DNA from: Ischnura elegans
Lineage: Eukaryota > Arthropoda > Insecta > Odonata > Coenagrionidae
Reading direction: 5' to 3'
Length of the DNA: 64,000 bases
NCBI RefSeq assembly: GCF_921293095.1
Contig: NC_060254.1
Span: 111,376,917 to 111,440,916, forward strand
The position numbers and the translations under genes are program-made. The notes beneath the pieces are model-generated. The model was not told the DNA's origin. It saw only the letters and a program-made list of their open reading frames with translations, and did no database searches. Positions 1-11,063 of the stretch are shown one piece after another; within the stretch, counting starts at the first letter, position 1, and each line of letters opens with the position of its first letter.

Positions 1-404
1 TAACCCATTAACCATATTCTTACATATAATTTCACATATGATAGACAATAGAAAATAATGAACACATATAATAAACCCATTAAAAAATAAATAATAAAAA
101 ATCTATACATGATTGCTCATCAATGAATTAAATATTGTGGTGGATACAATAATATAAAATTTAATGCATAAATATGTTCTCATAGTATAATTTATAAATT
201 GAGTTCATCTTTGCCACAACCCAGTGAGAAATGGGTGGTGGAATCCACGTGGAACCCATGTGGAGAATTAACGTGGATACCACGTGTTTTAGGTCGTGGA
301 ATCAACGTGGAACCCACGTGGAAATTTGGTGGAAAAATTAAAACAGCAGTAGGTGCTGTCCTAAAACCATTAAAACCTCAACCACTCTATATCTAAACCT
401 TCTA

Positions 405-3056
405 CAGTCGGATCCGGATTTAACGTCTTCGCATTTAACGTTTTTCCGCATTTAGCGTTTATTTTTTTGGGTCCCGATTCATTCCCTATTAGGACAATGT
501 AAAAATTGTCCGTATTTAGTGTTTCCGCATTTTGCGTTTTTCCGCATTTATGGTCGTAAAAATTTGTCCCGCTCAAGATATTTTTGCTCGATTTAACGTT
601 TTTTCATGACGGTTCATCCAAATCTTCCAATTTATGCTCATCAACAAGAACAGTCTCATGAAAGTTTACCAAGAGTCGATAGAATCTACCGGGGAACGCT
701 TCTTCAACTGCTTTCTTCCGCGAGCGCAGCGCTGCGACCTTCAACTCGCAAGCTGGGTGATTTGTCTTCTCGTAATGTTTCGCTCCCCTTCTGATCCAAA
801 GACCAGGCACTTTTTGTATCAGATCCGATCTAATGGAGCAAAGTCATCCTTTAATAACCCTCGAACTACCTTATCCTTCACTTCTTGAACTTGACTTCGA
901 TGATACGTGACGACTGATGACACGATCGTTATTCAACTCGAGTTATCCTCCGAGGGCCGCTACAATAATGTTTTCTCGTACCTAATGTTTTCAATTGATG
1001 GCTTATGCCCCTTTCAACTCTACTCCCTACGGGCAGTCCATTATTAGCCCAATATTTTTTTCAGTCGGCTACTTTCTCTTTTCAAAAGAGGAGGCCCAAT
1101 ATCAATTGCGCAGTTCACTAGAAGATTCTTTCTGTAATCCATTCCAAGGTCAGTTTCCACGGAGGAACAGCGAAAGAGCAGAGGAAGCGTTTCCCCTGTC
1201 ATGACCGTGAGTTAGAGCATTCTTTCCATGCGGAACAACATTATTTTACATCGTAATTTACATATCCCGGAGCCAATTTACCGACATGCGGCTGATTGAT
1301 ATCGATGTCGATTCAAAAATATCTATCTGGTGCTAATTAATGTCAAAAGAGAATGACAATCGGAGTTTTGACGAACTATCACGGTCCATGACTCAAAATA
1401 AATCGCTCATACTGGAAAAAAAAATCACCGCATACTCACGGTAGAATAGATGAGCGCGGAAAAATACGAAAATCCGGCAGGTATCCCTTGGTGGTTGACT
1501 TCGACATCATAACCCTGACGAAATTGCCAAACTCCAGAGGCACTGACAATTTTTCTGATGAAATCCAGTTTTGTGGAAGATTAAAGTTGGTTCCATTCGA
1601 CCTGCATGAGGCCGCGGATATATGACAACGAATCTGGTGCCATCATCGAGTTGAATCACCATCGACTTGTACGCATACTAGAAATAAGATTCTCCTTTTT
1701 TGGATGACCTCGAAATCCAAAATGTGCGCACGGGAGGCTTTTTAAAGGCTCATAAATCCCTCTTTTCGCCGAGGCAACAGAAAACGCTAAGTTGGTATAA
1801 TTCCAGAAAATCTCCCTTTTACTAGATATTCGGTAGTTTAGATTTCGGGATTAGCGATCTTCTGCTGTCCCTTTATTTCACTCATCTTTATAGATGCAAT
1901 GACGATTTTTCGAGTACCTACTTACACCTTTTCTTATTATATTAGAAATGCTATAGTCACCTACATGTCACTTTTACAGAAAAAAATTTAAAATTTCATC
2001 GAGACCACTGAAATGTACGTAAAAATGGAGTCACTAATGTCCATAATAATATTCCGTGTGGGAATGCTTTTCAGTTGATGCATATTAAAATTTTCTTAAA
2101 ATATTTCTTTAAAACAATAGGGTGGTTTCCTATTATTTTTTATTGCCTAAATCGAAAGATTATTACACCTGGAGTACGTATTTCACGCATTTAGATTTTT
2201 AAATGACGATATCTATTTTTCGCGATTAAATGAAAAGTGAAAATTTTCAAGCGCGCGAAAACGCGATGCGTAAGTATGAATGCCGGGAAATCTCTCCGTG
2301 AGACTTATTTCTGGTTCCCGCTGCCCCCCTGTGAGGTGACCTTGAGGCGAGGCTTAGCGCTGATACGACGCAGGCTGCTAGCGGGTAGCTGAGTACCCTG
2401 CTGGCTGGTAGCGCTTGTCTTAAATAAGGATTATTAATACCTTATCAAATGAAGAAAACTTTCCGACCTTAGCCAGTTTTAATAAGTGATTATTAAGACA
2501 TGTTTCCCTGAGCTCTACGCCTCATGCATGCATTGGTAACCTCAGACGATGTATAACTCCCATCTTCTCGTATAGAAACTAAGTCCCTGTGACGTCACGT
2601 GGAGTGGCATCGCATGGGCGCCAATCTTCAAATGAGGATAAAAATGGACCATTGCCATTCGTCTGAACCGCTATTTCTAAAACGAAATAATTTGTATATT
2701 TTGAATACACTAATGGTGGGTAACGAATCGCAATCAATGCTTTTTGTTTTCTTTGATGAAGGAAACTACCCTTTTGTCATCCTCTAATTACTTATTTTTA
2801 CTACCCATTTTTTTTAGCTGATTCCTGAAAAGTATTATCCAACCTTCATAGGGCTGAAAACACTTAATCAATGAATTTTTTGCTGCATGTAGCACCTTTT
2901 AGGTACGTAAAATAATTCTTATTATTCATAAAAAGCCATTTCAATCATTACAGACCCTAAAACCTGAAAAAATGGCAGGTCCGCATTTAGTGTTTTTCCG
3001 CATTTAGTGTTTTAAAGTTTGTCCCCCCTGAAAAACCTTAAATCAGGATTCTACTG
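405..3056. mobile_element. Pogo/Tigger-like TIR element nested in the outer element
   Basis: The left end reads TACAGTCGGATCCGGATTTAA (TA at 403-404). The right end is the inverted ATTTAA..GGATTCTACTG followed by TA (3057-3058). Next to both ends are runs of the phrase CCGCATTTAGTG or CGCATTTAACG, a style common in pogo/Tigger termini. The TA target duplication and CAGT..ACTG ends fit Tc1/mariner-pogo. No convincing transposase remains; one 68-codon minus-strand frame (604-810) is open but not recognisable. It carries a copy of the 650-bp family at 2120-2771. The ends are imperfect, which suggests an old copy. Confidence 0.65.
2120..2771 (+). mobile_element. 650-bp TIR repeat family, copy A
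   Basis: This copy begins GGGTGGTTTCCTATTATT and ends GATGAAGGAAACTACCC, so the ends form an inverted repeat of about 11 bp (GGGTRGTTTCC). Close relatives lie at 5452-6097 (same strand) and 54746-55401 (opposite strand). Shared internal stretches include the AT-rich left part, a core with GCGCGCGAAAA, a GC-rich middle and a TTTCTATACGAG-type motif near the right side. It has no coding capacity. It lies inside the pogo-like element, so it inserted later than that element. I could not find a convincing target duplication at any copy. Confidence 0.8.
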
Positions 3057-3597
3057 TATATATGTGTCTACGATTTTTCATGTGCTCTCATGGCTGCCTT
3101 TCCACGAATTATATAAAAATAGAATGTGCGATACATTTTCACATAACTAGCGTGGTTTCAGGATGATAAATGACGCAATGTCACCAGAGAGTTAAGTTCC
3201 ACAAATTAGAAATTCTGTTTAACATTTTATGATAATCACCACAAATCCACTTGAAATCAACGTGGATTCCACGTGGGTCCAACCACTCAATATCCACCAC
3301 CACCAAATATCCACCACTCAACGTGGATTCCACGTGGGTTCCACGTGGATTCCACCACCCATTTCTCACTGGGAAGTGACTTTGAAATGTCTATAGAGAC
3401 GTAGAGAAATCATAACTTTGGCAGAGTTTATTAAAATTCCTCATCATTCTGGATAATAGGGAGTTAAAGGTACAATTTGCTCTGTGGTAATTAACAACAA
3501 ATGGGTGTCGATTTCTAGAACTATGGCGAACAAGATGAAAGGTGCAGAGGAGAAATAATCAAGAATGAAAAAGAGAGGACATGCGTAAATAATTTAA

Positions 3598-3892
3598 CCC
3601 TTTCGAGATGGTGGGGTTCTCACCATAGCATGACTGCTGTACTGAGACCCGAGAGATTCTTCCATCCCCTCCATATGGAGCATTTTTGCAGGAAATTTGT
3701 GAAGAAGGGCGTGTCGCTGATAATCACACACTCTCAGCACCAAGCTTTTTCGACCCCTCATAGTGGGGACTCTGCATTATCTCAGACTCCGAGGGTAGTT
3801 GGGTTCCCTCGTTTGAGGGTTTGTAAACCTACCAGTGGCATTGGTTTGCGGTCAATCATGCTTTGTTTATGAGAGGATTGTGTTTGAGAGGG
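3598..3892. mobile_element. TTAA-type MITE (piggyBac-like ends)
   Basis: TTAA (3594-3597) precedes CCCTTTCGAGATGG, and the right end reads TTTGAGAGGG followed by TCAA, a one-base variant of TTAA. The left part (GGTTCTC, GAGACCCGAGAGATTCTTC, ATGGAGCATTT) is similar to a second copy starting at 30782. No coding sequence. The TTAA target and CCCTTT ends are typical of piggyBac-mobilised MITEs. The right boundary is less certain than the left. Confidence 0.5.
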
Positions 3893-4867
3893 TCAATTTC
3901 TATTCTATTCTATATGAATTAGCTATATGGATAATTGTTGCTTGAACGAAAATTGCAGACTTTGAATTGAATTCCTCATTTTATTCTGAGAATTGTCAAA
4001 TTTTGAGCGAAGCTCTACCGTCAGTATTAATGCATTTAATGCAGCAACAATTTCCATGTTGATGTTAATACAGAATTCGAGATTTAAGTTAATATTTATC
4101 GTAGAATTTCGTTTATAAATTGTAAACGCTGCTAAAAAGACAAATAATTCAATTCTAAGTTTATATTTTTTGAGAAAGGAATAAATATTTATTTTGCAAA
4201 ATATCTGGATAAATAATTATATGAATGCAGTCCCTTACCGCTGAGAGGGTCAATATAAGACGAGGGGTCCGGGTACCTGCTCCCGGATTTCGAGGGTAAA
4301 GCCTAAGCCCTGCAGTGTTAGGTCCCAAAATGAAGACGTTGCACATCATAAAATCCAGACCATCATATAATGGGGAGAGCTAGGAAACATATATTCGGCA
4401 TTTGTTCACATACAAAGGAAAATCTCCAACGAAAATATGCTACTTCCGTCTCCCAGTTCTAGAAACGTCCAGATGCATATTTTCATCTTTAGAAGGGAAA
4501 AGGTTAAAGTGGTTAACTGATGAGAGAGTTACGTGGGGAGCTCTATCCACCTGTTGCTAGATTAGGAATAGTGCCCAGCCATTAGTGAAGATATTTCAGT
4601 GGTTCAAAATCCTTTTTATCTTGGCCAATGTTTTAGTTAAGTTAAATGTGTATTTCTTAGATCCATAGGTGTAATGTACATATAGAAGAAAATCAATCTA
4701 ATACATATTGTATTTTATCAGTGAATTGATACGGAGGTGATTGATCTCCTTGATATCTCCCTCTTCACTACAATATTGTCTTGGAAATACCCCAGAGAGG
4801 ATGGCAGATTCTAGATTTATGAAAATAAATCAATGTGGGTGCATTCAGGAGAAGTGAGTGCTCAGAG
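3893..4867. other. Intergenic stretch with no recognised gene
   Basis: AT-rich DNA without a convincing coding frame. Around 4233-4330 a GC-richer patch (AGAGGGTCAATATAAGACGAG onward) resembles the right part of the neighbouring MITE in composition and may be a worn relative. I see no RNA gene. Confidence 0.4.
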
Positions 4868-5118
4868 CATGGGCATACCCAGCGAGGGACAGGAGGGCGC
4901 AGCTGCCTCCCCCCTACCTAGAAGCAAAAATCGCAAATGCCTTTAAGGAAAATAATACTTTTTAAGATAATAATTTGAAAAACTAATAAAAAGCTGTTAC
5001 ATTTTCCTTAAAATGTTGATATCATTCAACTTTTCCATGCTTAAATCTTACCTACAACTTGAACAACCATGGCTTGCCCCCCCCCCCCCCCAGTTTTGAT
5101 CCTGCAGGTACGCCCTTG
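4868..5118. mobile_element. hAT-type MITE, CATGGGCGTACCC family, copy 1
   Basis: The ends are CATGGGCATACCCAGCG on the left and GCAGGTACGCCCTTG on the right, which are inverted repeats with a few mismatches. It is flanked by perfect 8-bp direct repeats GCTCAGAG (4860-4867 and 5119-5126), the target size made by hAT transposases. A second copy with its own perfect duplication lies at 51582-51819. It is 251 bp, non-coding, and contains a long C homopolymer near 5079-5092. Confidence 0.9.
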
Positions 5119-5451
5119 GCTCAGAGAACTACCACAACAGCTAAGGATTTTCCCCCTGAATGCAACCGCTATGTAGCAGCTCAGGGTAAGCACTCAGTCA
5201 TTTATATCGGAGCGGTCTATTTGGCCAACTACTTGCCTGCACACTCGTTGTTGATTGGTGGGAGCTCCTCGATGTTGCCAATGGTGTGTTTCGAGAGCCT
5301 CTATATGTAGTGCCCAATCTCTTTTTCATCCATTCAAGGAGGCTGAGAACATGCTTTTTAGCAGTCTGCTCCCGTGGCGAGCAAGAGCTCTGAGCGCCCG
5401 CCCTCCTCGGAGGCACCCAATGATGGTGAGTTGCATTCAGAGTACATACTT

Positions 5452-6097
5452 GGGTAGTTTCCTATTATTTTATTATTGCCTAAATCGAAAGATCCTGGAG
5501 TGCATATTTCACGCTTATAGATTTTTAAATGACGATATCTATTTTTCGCAGCTAAATGAAAAGTGAAAATTTTCAAGCGCGCGAAAATAAGACAGCTAAG
5601 TATGAATGCTGGGAAAAGCCCACGTGACGTCTGGCTGCTGCTGTGTGAGGCCACCTGGGTACGAGGCTATGAACGCCGCTACGATGCAGGCTGCTTGCTG
5701 CCGAGCATGGCGGTAGTGTAGAGTACCCTGCTTGCAGGTAGGGCTTGGCTTAAATAAGGATTATCAGATGAAGAAAGCTTTCCGACCATAGGCAAATTTT
5801 ATAGGTGATTATTAAGAGATGTTTCCCTTAGCTGTGTGCCTCATGCATACATTGGTAATCTCAACCGATGTAAAACTCCTATTTACTCGTATAGAAACTA
5901 GGTCCCTGTGACGTTACGTGGAGTGAAATCGCATGGGCCCCAATCTGGCCTTTTTCAAATGAGGTTAAAATTGACCATTAACATTTATCTAAACTGGGAT
6001 TTCCTTAACCAAATAATTTGTATATTATGAATACCCTACTGGTGGGTAACGAATCGCAATCAATGCCTTTCGTTTTCTTTGATGAAGGAAACTACCC
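5452..6097 (+). mobile_element. 650-bp TIR repeat family, copy B
   Basis: It begins GGGTAGTTTCCTATTATT and ends GATGAAGGAAACTACCC. It is collinear with copy A over its full length with small indels and substitutions, including the GCGCGCGAAAA core and the GTGACGTTACGTGGAGTG segment before the right end. Non-coding. It lies about 230 bp upstream of the probable first exon of the RGG-box protein gene. Confidence 0.8.
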
Positions 6098-6330
6098 TAT
6101 TATGTATACCATTTCACTGTAAATAAATGGTTGCTATATTTCACACGACCTCATGAAAAATATGGATAATTTTTAGAGGAATTACACGCTAGAGTACTCG
6201 CGTATAGATTCCTTTAGGATCGCCGTGCAAATTGGACTTCGAATGGTGTCATGATCAATGCATTTTATAAAACGCGCCCAAAATTCGATACCTCGACCGG
6301 TATGTGATCGATTAGTACCTATCGTATCTA

Positions 6331-6360
6331 TGGTGCCGACTGGTGTCGACTGGTGTCGAC
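6331..6360. repeat. Three 10-bp tandem units
   Basis: Three consecutive units of TGGTGTCGAC (the first with one substitution) lie just upstream of the probable 5' UTR splice donor at 6394. Each unit contains GTCGAC. It could be a short promoter or UTR repeat; no function is inferred. Confidence 0.6.
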
Positions 6361-6393
6361 GATCAGGGTGGAGTATATCTGTAATAGGATTTG

Positions 6394-6525
6394 GTAAGTA
6401 AGGAAACGAATATTTAATTGACGTGAAGTATTTATCGTCCTTGCGGATGTTTCAAAATATGTTGGCATGGGCAAAGTTTCCAACGATTACATATTCATGC
6501 GTAATATTTCTTTCTCATCTGCTAG
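6394..6525 (+). other. Probable 5' UTR intron of the RGG-box protein gene
   Basis: A strong donor, G|GTAAGTAAGG, lies at 6394. A good acceptor, a pyrimidine-rich TTTCTTTCTCATCTGCTAG, ends at 6525. The 132-bp intron contains the ATG at 6467, which heads the longest reading frame. If the intron is used, translation starts instead at the ATG at 6545, inside the next exon. This decides the start chosen for the coding exon. Transcript support is not available here. Confidence 0.6.
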
Positions 6526-6544
6526 GGCTTGGAAATATATCACT

Positions 6545-8738
6545 ATGGCTAAGAGTCGCGGTGGATCTAGTTCTAAAGGCTCTTTCCTATCAAATGTATT
6601 GGACAGCGCTGCCACCGAGATGTTTTTAAATTCTTGGGTCACAAGGTACGACGATATAACTTTTAAATGCAATGGGGTGTATCATGGAGTTGTGGAAGCT
6701 ATTCAAAGCAAGGGCGCTGCCACTGTTGTCATAGGTGAGAAAGAAAGAGGCATTCCTTTGCTATGTAACGATGATTGGCTTAGCAATGGTGTGAAGTTTG
6801 CCAAAGTATTGCTCATGGTGGATCGTTTGCGACCTTCTCTTGATCAGCCGGAGTACGACAAAGACACTATTCTGCGCGACAAAATTAAAGAAGGGGAAGT
6901 ACTTTTTGTTGTTGTTGAAGAATCGAGGAAAAGTCCAGATAATATCTACAAGTATATTGCCAGCTCTGCCTTCAAAATGGAATCCTCTGGCAAAATCATG
7001 GGTAAATCGGTTATGTTGAAAATTAGGGATCCCCTCCGAGGTGTAGTCGAGTCTTATGTATCTCCTGATGTTGGTGTTGTTAGATTTGGAACTTATAATG
7101 GCTGCATTTCTAAAGCACTCTTTACGTCTAGCTGTTTCTCAAACAGTTCAAAAAATTCAGGGGGCGATTCGTCATTGAAGTCTTCGGTGCCAGTCCTCAG
7201 CCTTGTTTACCTGGAAGTGACCAAGTGGCTGGGGGCATCAAGGGCCCAGGAATGGGAGAAATTGTTGCATAAAGATGGAATCCACTTCAAAGCTACCTTA
7301 GTTTGGTTGAAAGATACTCCTAGGCCTAATCGAGCGGGAGATGAAGAGGGAAAACAGTCAAAAAGTAGCTCGGGTGGACAAAATAAAAAGCAGGGATCTG
7401 GAAAACCTGCTGATAGTAAGTCACCCATATTTGACGTAGGGATGCAAAAGCCTGAATACTTACTGACTGATATTCAAGCATATTATGGAGTCGTAGAAAT
7501 AATTCCCAGTACCTCTGTGGCTATAATATGCACTGCTCATCGAAAGGGCAAACCCATATCCTGGGCAGAAAACTGGTTCACCAAGGACGTGAGTCTTGAA
7601 CGAATTTTGTTGATCTCGGATCATGTCCGTACTTCCAAAAATGAACCAGAGAGTGCCAAGGGAACACCAATAAAATCTCTATTGCAGATTGGTGAGCACG
7701 TGATGGTGGTCGTTGAGCCCTCCAGGGGTGCAGACAAATGTTACAAGTGGTTTGCTAAGACCTGTTGGAAGGTAGCAGATGGAGGACAGAGGAAACCTCA
7801 AATTCCACTGAACCTATTAATCGGCCATCTATGTGGTCAAGTTGAATCCATAATCTCTCATGATACGGGCGTAATTGCCTTTCACACATACCATGGTCAT
7901 CCTGCTAAAGCATTTTTTAGCCATGGGAGCTACTACAAGAATGGCAAGAAAATACTCCCACACATACCACTCGGCAGTGAGATTGTAAAAGGAACAAAGG
8001 TGCATCTTATTCCTGACAAATGGCATTCTCGCAGAAATCCAAAAGGAGTTGAGGAAGATGCCAATGCGAAAGATGTCCAATTCAGAGCGGTTGTCGTTTG
8101 GCCATTGGGAACCTTTCGTCCTAATGAAAATGATGGTGCTGAAAATAAAGAGCAAATGGATGCTGGGACTAAGCCAAAACTGTTTACGTTGCAACAAGGT
8201 GGCCAAAAAGGGTCTGTGTTGGCATCCGGAGGACAGGAGAAGAAGAGCGAATTTAAGAAGCCTGGCAGAGGAGGGAACCAGCTTGGTGGCAACAGGGGCG
8301 GAGGAGGAAGGAGAGGAAACAGAGGTGCTGGGGGCAATCAGCAGAAAGGCCAGTCCAAAAATGATGACTCCCGGAGCCTTGGTGACTGGGTGGACCTCTA
8401 TGAAAATCTTTCTGAACTGAGTGAGTATTTGGGTGGCAGAAGCTCTAGCACTGAAAACTTATACACAGCATCAAGCAATGTCAGTGAATGGAAGCTTTCA
8501 TCACCAAATGTGGCAAGTGGTGGTGGTTCAGTTAGAAATGAGAAGAAATCTGCTCAAGCTAAGGACATGATAGTTCCTCAGCATGACGTTACAAGAGCAG
8601 GGACTTTGGTCTCTGTAGATGCATCATGGGGGCTAATGCAAGTCAATGGCGAGGATATTGTTGACTTCAAATCCAGTGATGTCTACATGTATGGTCTGAA
8701 GTTGGAGGGTGTACCTCTTCATCAGTTGTTCCGTCAAG
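6545..8738 (+). CDS. Uncharacterised RGG-box protein with repeated beta-rich modules, large first coding exon
   Basis: This exon encodes 731 residues from ATG 6545 and ends CAAG|GTATGT in phase 1. The protein is built of repeated modules. Two start with a GVVE phrase (YHGVVEAIQ near residue 45; YYGVVEIIP near 315), and each is followed by a second module with the pattern GxVES..VGV..F.TY.G (near 180 and 430). A further related piece, GTLVSVDASWGLMQVNG, lies near the exon end. The G-V-x-hydrophobic rhythm recalls cold-shock or S1-like OB folds, but this is inference. Residues of about 580-620 form a Gly/Arg-rich RGG box (GGNRGGGGRRGNRG), typical of RNA-binding proteins. Linkers are Ser/Lys/Gln-rich. 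No signal peptide or membrane segment. The start at 6545 is preferred over 6467 because 6467 lies in a probable UTR intron. I do not recognise the family; a nuclear or cytoplasmic RNA-binding role is likely. Confidence 0.85.
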
Positions 8739-10920
8739 GTATGTATGTCTGACGTCACTTCTCTCATAGCATGAGTATTGTGACGTATGTGGTTGGGGAG
8801 AGGGGAGGGGAAGGTTATTATGTGGGGAGGCTCGCTGCAATGATTTGCGTACATGAAAGAACGAGAGCTTACCACATAGATTCTTAGTTCAACAGAATAT
8901 TTAATGCAGAAAAACAGGGCAAAATATGCACAAAACATATGGAATCCTTCAATATCTTTCTTAGCTCTGAACATCAAACTGGCCAGTAATAATAACCAAA
9001 ATGATTAAATCGACAAAACATGACAACTTAATAAAAACAAAGTAAGAAGCTTCACTTCCAATCAGTCTTTGGCGTGGTTTCTCACGGAGACATGAACACC
9101 CAAAAATGAATTTACAAGAAAAGAAAACGTTAACTTTAAGCACAGTTATTGATGGAAAGCACACTGTCCTGAAATACTAGAACACCGACAATAATTCAAA
9201 GGAAAGGGAGGGAAAGGGGATAAAAATAAGATAAACAAAAACGCAGGGGCGACGGCTCTTCAACACAGGGACAGGGTCTTACTTTGGTTCTTGAGGGGGG
9301 GGATTCTGGATTTCTTCAAGATCATTAGATTGGGGCTTTTAAATCAAGATTCTTCTTTACCTGGGGGACGTAATTCGGGATTGTGGTTCTACTTTTCTAC
9401 AGGTATTCCTACTCGCGTTCACTGCTGAGGGATGACCTCCTTGGATGGTCGCTGTGCCTTTGCAAACCGTGGGCTGAGAGAATACTCAGTGGGATGAAGT
9501 GGGTTGACCTTCCTCATATTAGCGATGGGAAAATGTACCATTCATTCTCCCGTTTCCTTCTCTCCGCCAGTCTCCTCCTTTTCGGCCCAAACTCTTGCGT
9601 CTCCAGGCCCTCTCTCTCTCTCTCTCATCTGACCACGTATTTATTGAGGTGCCTCAATAAATCAGCAGAGCCTCCGGCAGCGTGACGAGGCCAGGGTTTG
9701 TCTCTCGAGGTTTTATACTCCAAGAAAGTTGGTTGGTTCTGGGGGTGGGGAGAAATCGGGAAAGAGGCCTATCTCTTGAGACTCCTCACCACAGGGGTTT
9801 TGTAGTAGCACGTTGTATCTATTTGGGGGGAGAAGGGTGTAGACTCAGGTGGTCGTAAGCCACCGCGCACTGTCATTGTTCGGCGAGTGGGATGGGGGGG
9901 AGTAGACTCTTCTCTCTTCGGCACGTATGTGAAGTTGCGCGATGGGAAAGCCCCAAAATCGGGAGGCGGAGATTTGTTGGGGGGGGTGGGGGGGGAAATA
10001 TGTAATGTATAATTCCATTCACACTCAAATACGCACGCACACACACGGTCAAACACAATACTAGACAAGAAGCTCTCCTTCCCTCGAAAACATCCATTTA
10101 AACAAAATTATGTCACCTACCAAATGGCAACGGTTACAGTGTTTTGGCTAATACATAACACTTCTGTCATATTTGTGTTATCCAAGTGTCTCCATCGTAT
10201 TATCTTATTCCATTCAACATGATTCTTCTTCAAGTTCATGAAGCCTATATACATTCCATCTCCATCCAGTCTATCTCTTTCACTTATCCCGACAATTTTT
10301 CATCTTGACTTCTTATGTATCAACTGTAAAAAGCCTTAATTGGCTTATTTGGTAGAGGTGTAAAGAAGGGAACGCAGATCACCCACTGCCAGGCATCTAT
10401 TCAGTTGTAGAATTGAAGGTAATGAAGGTTCAAGGGTTGAATGTATTTACATGGATCTGGTGTGCTGCCTGGAAATTATCCCATCACAAAGAGAGAAAGG
10501 TAATGAAAATGAAAATCTAGGTATTGTATATTAAACATGCTTTTGTGGTGTTAAAAATATCTTCAGTGAGATAAGTTCTGTGCACTCTTAAGATGGAAAA
10601 TGCTTTCCTATTTGGTGAACCTGAAAACACTATGTCATCAAATTAAAACTTTCAATGATGATCTGTCAATCTAAAATGGTAGCTATTGCACTTTGATTCC
10701 TGCAGGAAGCTTTGAATTCTTTAGTTTTGAATTAAAGGGTTGCGAGGGAAACATTTCACTGCCAATCATTTCTATCCCTTACTTGTAAAAATGTTTATAT
10801 CCTGCATTTCTTGTAATTGTATACATATGTACTTATTTCTATTTTCTTGAAGTAGAACTTATTCAGTTTCATCTAATCATTTGATCATAATTATTACCTT
10901 TGATTGCAATCAATGTGCAG
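8739..10920 (+). other. Intron 1 with G-rich tracts and a short CT repeat
   Basis: No further coding exon is apparent. The intron holds a (CT)n run (about 9610-9626) and several plus-strand G tracts (9291-9302, 9891-9900, 9978-9996) that could form G-quadruplexes in the RNA. Otherwise unremarkable AT-rich sequence. Confidence 0.5.
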
Positions 10921-11063
10921 GTCAGTCCTTCAATGTTCATATGGATGGAGAGAAAGTAGTTGCTGTGGAATATGGAGCCCCTCAGCTTCCTCACCTGTTA
11001 AGGAAAGCCATTTTACTCTACTGTGAGCAGAACTCCATTTCTGAAAGCGTCAAGTACAAAGTG
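10921..11063 (+). CDS. RGG-box protein gene, exon 2
   Basis: The acceptor AATGTGCAG ends at 10920 and the donor GTG|GTAAGAG lies at 11064. The phase continues the previous exon (CAA G|GT) and encodes GQSFNVHMDGEKVVAVEYG... to ...SESVKYKV, 47 residues. It completes the last repeated module, whose EDIVDFKSSDV motif lies at the end of the big exon. The intron before it is 2.18 kb. The reading frame and both splice sites agree, so I am fairly sure it belongs to this gene. Confidence 0.8.

Larger units (their letters stand above)
220..3373. mobile_element. Outer TIR element (non-autonomous DNA transposon) carrying nested insertions
   Basis: The left end (220 onward) reads CCCAGTGAGAAATGGG followed by GTGGAATCCACGTGG, and the right end (to 3373) is its reverse complement, so about 40 bp of each end match closely. 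Inside both ends the short palindromic unit CCACGTGG recurs several times (about 245-330 and 3240-3350), giving repeat-rich subterminal arms. No transposase of its own is visible. The interior is mostly a second TIR element (405-3056). The flanks share only AA on both sides, so the target duplication, and with it the superfamily, is unresolved. The ends are seen directly; calling it a non-autonomous DNA transposon is inference. Confidence 0.75.

Noticed and set aside
604-888. Overlapping open frames on both strands near 600-890
   Set aside because: Protein-like for one minus frame, but no recognisable domain and inside a decayed transposon; treated as chance or relic.
4233-4330. Second copy of the 3598 MITE in inverted form
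   Set aside because: Only short shared phrases (GAGAGGGTCAA, CGAGGG) were found; too little to call homology.
2120-6097. 8-bp target duplications for the 650-bp family
   Set aside because: Flanking octamers were compared at all three copies and do not match.
6467-6544. Upstream ATG at 6467 as the start of the RGG-box protein
   Set aside because: It lies between a strong donor (6394) and acceptor (6525), and the extra residues look like translated intron.
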